Shown here: positions 56,398-64,000 of the stretch, one piece after another | Position numbering within the stretch: position 1 is the first letter of the stretch | Layout: each line of letters begins with the position of its first letter | From: Lobosporangium transversale | Lineage: Eukaryota; Mortierellomycota; Mortierellomycetes; Mortierellales; Mortierellaceae | Direction of reading: 5' to 3' | NCBI RefSeq assembly: GCF_002105155.1 | Contig: NW_019028997.1 | Location: 598,001 to 662,000 of the forward strand | DNA: 64,000 nt | Program-made: the position numbers and the translations under genes | The notes under the pieces: generated by a model | The model's database searches: none | Seen by the model: the letters and a program-made list of their open reading frames with translations, nothing else | Told to the model about the DNA's origin: nothing

Positions 56398-59300
56398 TTA
56401 GACTGCTACAGTCAAAGTGGTGCTATTCTTCAGTGCCTTCGATAGCGCATGAGCTCCTTCATCCCCAATTGAGTTGCACCACAAGTTCAAAGTAGTCAGG
56501 GTTGTATTAGCCTTGAGTGCCTTTGACAGTGCAATTGCTCCTTCAGCTCCAATTGAGTTGCATGCCAAGTTCAGAGTAGTCAAAGCTGTGTTAGCCTTGA
56601 GTGCCTCTGACAGTGCAAATGCTCCTTCCTTTCCAATTAAGTTATTGGGTAAGTCCAAAGCGTTCAGGGTTGTGTTAGCCTTGAGTGCCTCTGACAGTGC
56701 AAGTGCTCCTTCATCCCCAATTGAGTTGTCCCGCAAGTTCAAAGTAGTCAGGATAGTGTTAACCTTGAGTGCATCTGACAGTGCAAGCGCTCCTTCCTCC
56801 TCAATTGAGTTGTCCTGCAAGTTCAAAGTAGTCAAGGCTGTGTTAGCCTTGAGTGCCTCTGACAGTGCAAGAGCTCCTTCCTTCTCAATTGAGTTGTGCG
56901 ACAAATTCAAAGCAGCCAGGGTTGTGTTAACCTTGAGTGCCTCTGACAGTGCAAGAGCCCCTTCCTTCTCAATTGAGTTGCCTTCCAAGTTCAGGGTAGT
57001 CAAAGCGATGTTATTCTTGAGTGCCTCTGACAGTGCAAGTGTTCCTTCCTTTCCAATTAAGTTATTGGACAAGTCCAAAGCGTTCAGAGTTGTGTTAGCC
57101 TTGAGCGCCTCTGACAGTGCAAGAGCACCTTCATTCCCAATTGAGTTGCTGAACAAGTCTAAAGTAGTCAGGATAGTGTTAGCCTTAAGTGCCTCTGACA
57201 ATGCAAGAGTTCCTTCGTACCCAATTGAGTTGCCCTGCAGGTCCAAAGCAGTCAAGGCTGTGTTAGCCTTGAGCGCATCTGACAGTGCAAGAGCACCTTC
57301 ATTCCCAATTGAATTGCCTTCCAAGTTCAGGGTAGTCAAAGCGGTGTTATTCTTGAGTGCTTCTGACAGTGCAAGTGCTCCTTCCTTCTCAATTGAGTTG
57401 CGCGACAAGTTCAAAGCAGCCAGGGTTGTGTTAACCTTAAGTGCCTCTGACAGTGCAAAAGCCCCTTCCTTCTCAATTGAGTTGCCTTCCAAGTTCAGAG
57501 TAGCCAAAGTTGTGTTAATCTTGAGTGCCTCTGACAATGCCAGCGCTCCTTCATTCTCAATTAAGTTATTGGACAAGTCCAAAGTAGTCAAGGCTGTGAT
57601 AGCCTTGAGTGCCTCTGATAGTGCAAGAGCTCCTTCATTCCCAATGGAGTTGCTGAACAAGAGCAAAGTATTCAGGGTAATGTTAGCCTTGAGTGCCTCT
57701 GACAGCGCAAGAGTTCCTTCCTTCCCAATTGAGTTGTCTTCCAAGTTCAGAGTAGTCAAGACTGTGTTAACCTTGAGTGCCTCTGACAGTGCAAGTGCTC
57801 CTTCATACCCAATTGAGTTGCCCTGCAGGTCCAAAGTAGTCAAGGCTGTCTTAGCTTTGAGTGCCTCTGACAGCGCAAGAGCTCCTTCCTTCCCAACTGA
57901 GTTGTACCGCAAGTCCAAAGCAGTCAGGGTAATGTTAGCCTTGAGTGCCTCTGGCAGTGCAAGTGCTCCTTCCTTCCCAATTGCATTAAATCTGAAGTTC
58001 AAAGAAGTCAAGGTTGTGTTCGTCTTCGACAGCAACAGAATTCCTTCCTTCCCAAGCGAGTCGTACTCCAAGTCCAAAGTGACCAAAGTTGTATTGGTCT
58101 TGAGCACTTCTAACAGTGCAAGAGCTCCTTCCTTCCCAATGGAGTTGCCCATCAAATCTAGTGTGGTCAAAGTCCTGTTAGCCTTGAGTCCCTCTGATAG
58201 TGCCATGACTCCTTTATCTCCAATTAAGTTGTTCCTCAAGTTCAAAGTAGTCAAACATCTGTTGGCCTTGAGTGCCTCTGACAGTGCCAGAGCTCCTTCA
58301 ACCATAACTGAATTATCCCTCAAGTTCAACATGGTTATAGCAGTATCGGTCTTGAGTATATTTGCGAGTGATTGAAAGTCACTAGTGTTAATCAATCGAG
58401 GCTTCATCTCAATAGTTAGTTTTTGAAGGTGTGGTGGCCTGCTGAGCTGTAAACTGGGGACCTTTATAGTGTTCGGAGGTAAAACAATATGGATCGTCTT
58501 CATGCTGCTAAGTTTTGTGATGTGAACAAGCATTCCATATCGCGAGGATGTCGAAAGTAATTTCTCGGTGGTGCTTTCTTGGAACTCTCCGAGTTCAAGT
58601 CGAAGGGCCGATATACTTGACTTATTTAATACTTCCTCCAAAGCTTCAAGATCAGCTTTGGTCCAATTCCAGTTAAAGATGATATCCAACTCGTAAACAC
58701 GTCTTGCATTGGTCAGCGCATTGAAGAATTCTTCAGCTGTGGTTTTGGATTTCAATGTGATGGTCACTTTGCCAAGGTACGAGTCATATTCACCGCCATT
58801 CAACTCCACTGCTTTTTCGAACGCTTTCTGTTCTGCTTCTCTATATGTCGAGCGATAGTGATCGAGACAAACCCATTTGACATGACCTGCTTCGGTCGTG
58901 ATCCTGTACAAGTTACCAAGTTGATTGCCTTCATCATTTGTTTGAAAGAATGTTCCCAGTTGTCGAAGATCGGCTTCTTCAAGTACCTTATAGTCATCAA
59001 TTGTGGTGATGTTGCTCAAGACCGGATGTACATTGGAAAGCGCTTCCATATATTTGACCGAGTAGTTGATAGCGGCATCGACATTCGGGATTGGTGCCAG
59101 AGAAGCCGTCGGAGACGATGTATCCTTGAGACAGTGTAAAAGGGTGAGCATGTATTTTCCATACTTGCGATAAAACTCCATACTGCTTCGAACTTCATAT
59201 CCATTATGGTTGGCAATATGGATTTGGCTCTGGCTGCTTGTCGTTGCGGAGTGATCCCCACATTCACAGAGGAAATAAAGGCGAAACTTCTTTTTCAAGA

Positions 59301-59932
59301 TATTCCTTGGATTCCACTCGGTCTGCTGGATAGGTAAAATAATAAAAAGTCGCGGGATTGGACACTCGTGTAGCTCAAGGCTCTGGACGAGGATGGCGTT
59401 AACATGCTTTTGAAGGATAGCAAGTCTGTCGAGGGCTTGACGTTGGAGTTCTTTAGGTATCTCATTACTCTTCTCCTTAGTCTCCTGTTGTTGTGGTTCC
59501 TCCAAGGAAGACAAGTTAGTGACAATATTACTATTGCTGGACTGCGACGTTCCCGTAATGATGTCCAGGATCTTGTGAGGATAGAAAGCAATGCGTGGAG
59601 GTTCGATTCTAATAGAATAAGAAAAGAAAGACATGAATGTCCAATCGAGTTCACTTATTTGGTTCTTTTTTCTTTCCAAGGCAATTGACAAGGCACCTTG
59701 ATAAAGTAAATATTATACTATACCTGTTGCCATTAGAGTCTTCAAGGAATGGGATGGGATCTCCATCGGATTTGAAATGTATTGCCTCTGGAAACATGTC
59801 TCGAATGTCCGTCAAATCCACATAGAATGTCAAGTCGCCATTGCTTCGAGAGGTGGAATCAATTCTGACACAAACTTGTTCAATCGTTCCAGTGCCAGCC
59901 TGTCGGAACTGTTGGTAATGAATTTGTGTCAT
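56398..59932 (-). CDS. LRR family gene A2, intact, same protein as A1
   Basis: Exon 1 is 59932-59724, the intron 59723-59609 (115 nt), and exon 2 59608-56398. The predicted 1139-residue protein is identical to A1, with 23 LRRs including the short fourth unit. So the internal array, which should be prone to slippage, has not changed since duplication. Either the duplication is very recent, the copies are homogenised, or the assembly holds the same locus twice. Function as for A1: unknown, receptor-like by architecture. Confidence 0.85.
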
Positions 59933-60502
59933 TTTTCTTTTTTTCTTTTTTTTTGGTGATTATTCGATGAATGATGACAAGCTGAAGGGTTTTCTCATTT
60001 TCATTTTCTGAGCAATGGAGTCGCCGACCATCTTTTTTTTTTTGTCTGGCTTTACCGCTTGAGTACAAAAGTACAAGGATACAGGTCTGTCGAATGCATT
60101 CATCTGCTGTGCCTAATAAATTAGAAAAGCTATCCACATGCACATGCAGTCTTTGATTGGCTCTCAAATGATGACTACAGACACAATTAAGTGCGCCTTG
60201 GGCTGTTGATACAGTACGGACCACATAATGGCGCCGTATCATTCTCTCTTCTTGCAAATTTCCTGAAATACCACCCACCCTGACAACTGAACTAAGGTGC
60301 TTTCCTCATCCTTGTGCTTGTCCTCCCGGTCACCTTTGAGCTCTTCAACAATGTTATCTTTGTCACTGGCAGAGGGTACTTTGTGAAATATTCCTCAATC
60401 GATGGTCTACTGTAGTTGAAAGGAGTATCTGTTCCGTATAAACGCTAATGGAGGAGTTAATCCTCATGTGGGAACTAACGGAAGGCGTAGCTGGAGGGAG
60501 AT
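59933..60502. promoter_or_regulatory. 5' flank of A2 (copy of 7,716-8,284)
   Basis: Differs from the A1 flank by one T in a T run near 59,950. No named element. Confidence 0.35.
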
Positions 60503-61208
60503 CATACGGAGAGTATGGACAGTGTATAGGAGAGCGAGAAAATGAATTAAGTCCAAGGGTTCCAGGAAATGAAGTAAGGAATTTTTTTATTTTTATTTTA
60601 CATTTTTTATTTTTATTTTACATTTTTTATTTTTATTTTACATTTTTTATTTTTATTCCATATTTTATTTTTTATTCCATATTTTTTATTTCGTATTTTT
60701 ATTTGTTTTTTATTTATTTTATATTTATTTTGTTTAAAAAATATAGCAAGGCCAGAGTCAATAGCTGAATATCTACTTGTTCATGCTTATGCTTATGCTT
60801 CCATATGCGAAGAGAAGAAAGGCGGACATTAAGAGAACATTATGACTTGTTGATGACACTTATCGCTTGTGGAGCTGCAAATGACGAGAGTAAGCATACA
60901 TTTATTTAAATGCATTGTGCTTACTATCTTTTCATATTCCACTGAATTATCTTGAATAGTACTCTTCATAATGTACTCTTACTTCATTTAATCGCAGTCA
61001 GCCTCTTCAAAGGAAAGGAGGGAAAGACAAACTTGGCTGGTGTTGTCAAGATACTCTGCCTCTATTCTTGATCAAGGGCTGGCTGCCTGTGAGCATGGGT
61101 GTGCAAATGCGGTGCCACTGTGCTTATGTTATGGGCCTTTGTCCTATTTACTTTAGCCACATCACACTACATGTTACTTGTTGCTCATTGTCCAAATAAA
61201 TGTTTATT
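60503..61208 (+). repeat. R1 dispersed repeat, copy 5
   Basis: Direct copy of 8,285-8,990, including the tandem 20-nt T-rich words. Confidence 0.65.
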
Positions 61209-62072
61209 GACATATTTATTTTATTTGCTACAAGTCATCTACCCTGCCATCTTTAGAGCTGCTGGCATTTCCACTATCACAACATGCATCTACTGCAAAA
61301 GACGCATCCTTGGGGTCCGTATCTCCTTCGCTCATTGAACACATTAAGAGAGCTTTTAATGGTATTGCACTAACCTGAGATACCTCCATTGTCATTCTTG
61401 TCATCATTTGGATCATCCTTGTGTATCTCAGTTGCTGTCCCTCTATCTAACAGAGCGATAAGGTGCGAATATCTCTGCTTACTCACTTGTGCCTGCTTTA
61501 GCACCTGGCTGGTGAGCAGCGGTAGCTGCCTGCTCAATGGGGATCTTGCTCAGTTATAGGCAATATCTAATGAGAAGAACTAAAATAATTGGGGATTGGT
61601 TAGTGAGCTGAAGAGACAAAACACAACCGCACAACTTCCTTTGTGCTATTAATCTGCTCATTTCCTCAGGGGCAGGGGTCCCAGACATCCAACGATGAAA
61701 ACAACCGCAATTGGATGATTCCTAACGTTCGTCATAGCCATCAGCCTCAAAGAGACAACAGGCATCGATTGCAGCACTGCCAAGAGCCAAAAAGACTCAT
61801 GGGGAGGTCATAGCAAGAGACAGTCCACACCTTTTAGCATCGACTATGTGTCTCTCATGTACCCAAAGAGCAACCAACATGATGAGCAGAATTGCTTACA
61901 ATATGACTCCCAGATAGGTCCAACGGGAAGTGGACTCCAAAGAAGTCGGATGAGGCCATATGGAGGAGGGACTTATTTGCACCACATTATCAACTGCGTG
62001 GTACAACAACCCCCTCATGGACCCACGAGTCTGACGGAGAACATGTCGTTCAAGCTGCTGCACCATCCATGC
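61209..62072. other. spacer, copy of 8,991-9,854
   Basis: No gene recognised; identical in content to 9,000-9,854. Confidence 0.4.
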
Positions 62073-62361
62073 TCAACATGGAGAGGTGAAGACACCCAAC
62101 GGAGCAAACAAGAACAACAAGCTCAAATCCAGCACCACCTCAGTCCCGGGCTCTGAGGCGAGGTCATAGCGAGAAGCAATCCAGCGCCTTAGCATAGACT
62201 GTACTCTTCTCATGTACCCACGGAGGACCCTGCTCGCATCCTTTCTCTGAAATCCGTACACACGCTATGCTTGTTCTTAGTCACAACCAATCCCTTACCT
62301 TGTGGCTATACTTCGTTTCATTGCGCTTGCTAGTCTTGATAACCTTGTAAAGCAACCTCAT
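62073..62361 (-). CDS. putative two-exon small protein, third copy
   Basis: Exons 62361-62299 and 62246-62073. Same 78-residue frame and 52-nt intron as at 9,855-10,143. Confidence 0.35.
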
Positions 62362-63151
62362 GTTATGGGAAGCAGGTTTGAATTGAAGACAGAAGCAATT
62401 GCTGAGCAGAGTGAATGAAGTGAGTGAAGAGGAATGTTTACGCGTCATGCCAAGAACGAGAGAGAAAAAAAAAGAAAATGGGTGTCACGTGCCTTATAGA
62501 ACCAAATTACGCGTTTAATCACCACACGAATAAAATGCATGCAAGGCAGAATTCATAAGTAGATGCGCCACTCGCAGTTCTAATTTAGAGCATCTAAACG
62601 GGTGTCGAGCATCTGGTCAGGGATGACTATTTCCTGCATTTTCGACGTTCTAGTTTGGATGGCTATATTCTTGGAGTTACTGTCCAGAAAGGAGGACTTT
62701 ATTTAAGGATTGACGCAGAGTATAATCAGCTTGGAGCAACATTGACTGATAGGAAGCGAAAGTGGCCATCCGATGCGGGATAGGAAAAAGTACACATTGC
62801 AACAGATGCAAGGGATTGGGAAACTCTCCAGTGCTCGGTGGTCATAGACGACAACATTCCGTGTACGATGTCAAAGGTGGATGAGAGGACCGATTTCCCA
62901 AGTGGTTAGAGAGTAACTGTACGCTCAGTGGATCAATGGAGAAGCTGTTCTGAAGAATAATATGGCATGAGGAGCCATATTAGTCCCCGAGTGGAAATGA
63001 TACACCAGAATCATTCCATAAAATAAAGAAAAGGATGAGATGGAGAGTCGAAGCCAAAAATAAAAAAATAAAAAAAAAAAAACATTGTATAAAAAATAGA
63101 TGGAACGAATCTTTTCATTCCTACTTTTCATCATTATCCTCGAATTATCTC
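62362..63151. other. spacer and 5' flank of LRR gene B2
   Basis: Copy of 10,144-10,943. Near-identity ends at about 62,983. A deletion of about 9 nt and several substitutions follow before the B2 start. Confidence 0.5.
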
Positions 63152-64000
63152 ATGACTCAACAGTACCAACAATTCCGAAAAGCTGGCATCATTGAAGAAG
63201 TCGGTGTCAGGACTGCCTCCATCTCTGCAAGCAATGGCAACTCATCATACTATGTGTGTTTACAAGACATTCAGGATGTGTTTCCAGATGCACAGCGATT
63301 CAAGCTGGATGAACATCCCATCCTGTTCCTTCAAGACTCTAATGGCAACAGGTAAAGTATTTATTTATCGTATGTGTTGCTCAGGAACAAAAAGTAAGAG
63401 AACTCAATTGCATATCCTAAGTTTTGTTTTACTTTTATCCTATTAGAATCAAACCCCCATGCATTGCATTCTATCCTGACACGATCCTGGATGTCATTAC
63501 AGATGGACCACAGGTCTGCAATAGTAATAGCAGCAGTAATAGTAGCAGCTCCAGTCTTAAAACGACTACGGATTTGATGCTAGAGACTAAAGAAAACGAC
63601 AAAAAGATGCTTGACTTGTTACTGGAGGCCAAAAAGAAGGACGAAGAAATGCTTAAACTGCAGCAGCAAGCTCTCGACAGACTTGCCACCCTTCAAAGAC
63701 ATGCCAATGCTATCCTTATCCAGAACTTTGAGTTACATGAGTATCCAATCCCTCGACTCTTCATAATCCTGCCTGTCGACACCACCAAGTGGGACCCAAG
63801 GAATGTCCTGGGGAGCAAGGTCCGCCCTCATTTCCTTTGTGAATGTGGAGAACACACTGCAACGATAAGCAAGAGCAATCAAAACCAGATTCATATTGCT
63901 AAACATGAAGGATATGACATCCGAAACAGCACAGAGTTCTTTCGCAAGTATGGAAAATACATGCTCATCCTCTTACACTCTCTCAAAATGAAATCGCCCT
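63152..64000 (+). CDS. LRR family gene B2, 5' part (cut by window end)
   Basis: Exon 1 is 63152-63351, the intron 63352-63446 (95 nt, GTAAAG...ATTAG), and exon 2 from 63447, open to the window end. It encodes the N-terminal module, Ser/Asn-rich linker, coiled segment (KKMLDLLLEAKKKDEEMLKL) and most of the central domain (PRLFIILP, HFLCECGEHT, FFRKYGKYM). It is a close paralogue of B rather than a copy. It has 8 linker codons missing from B, and substitutions such as DTILDV for DKILDV and KVRPHF for KFRLHF. Whether it carries the TAA found in B is beyond the window. Confidence 0.8.

Larger units (their letters stand above)
52138..62985 (+). repeat. direct copy of 1-10,765
   Basis: Offsets to block 1 are 52,137, rising to 52,151 and 52,217-52,218 through small indels. 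Identity is highest from 2,361 to 10,765, where I see only isolated differences. It carries the 5' part of D2, the 73-aa ORF, R1 copies 4 and 5, the A-rich tract, A2 and the small two-exon ORF. Confidence 0.9.

Overview
The window reads as nuclear DNA of a filamentous fungus. Evidence: spliceosomal introns of about 50-250 nt with GTRAGT/YAG borders; a secreted chitin deacetylase; a split, intron-containing FG nucleoporin; decayed Helitron and piggyBac-like transposon pieces; very A/T-rich spacers full of homopolymers. I lean to an early-diverging lineage (Mortierellomycotina-like), because the dominant gene family resembles, from memory, a large family of those fungi. That assignment is inference.

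Layout. The window is a mosaic of duplicated blocks around two islands of single-copy DNA. Block 1 (about 1-10,765) recurs in direct orientation, nearly base for base, at about 52,138-62,985. A second block (about 8,985-14,846) recurs inverted at about 28,247-33,860. Part of block 1 (about 1,000-3,345) recurs inverted at about 25,800-28,249, abutting the other inverted copy at a junction with 3 bp of microhomology. The single-copy islands are about 14,850-24,780 (LRR gene C, piggyBac relic, chitin deacetylase, LRR pseudogene E) and about 33,860-49,330 (Helitron relic, short-chain dehydrogenase, nucleoporin).

The duplicated blocks carry one multigene family, here called LRR family A-F: an N-terminal module of about 70 residues in its own exon, a conserved phase-2 intron, a coiled, Gln/Lys/Leu-rich linker, a conserved central domain (PRLFI-LP ... 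FLCECG ... FFRKYGKYM) and 8 to 23 ribonuclease-inhibitor-type leucine-rich repeats of exactly 28 residues (84 bp). Members: A1 and A2 (intact, 1139 aa, identical proteins), C (intact, 799 aa), B and its inverted copy B' (same in-frame TAA), B2 (open, cut by the right window end), D1 (cut by the left window end), D2 (two mutually compensating frameshifts), C' (5'-truncated array fragment), E and F (decayed relics). No NACHT/NB-ARC P-loop is visible. The mixture of intact receptors, broken copies and repeat-only fragments, with unit-exact gains and losses and patchy identity, is what a locus diversifying by exchange of LRR cassettes would look like. This is the most interesting hypothesis in the window and is unproven.

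Housekeeping genes: a GPI-anchored chitin deacetylase (cell wall, three exons), a short-chain dehydrogenase/reductase (two exons) and a Nup214-type nucleoporin (nine exons, one apparent 1-nt frameshift). The last two are divergently transcribed from a 393-bp spacer. They have no evident functional link to the LRR family.
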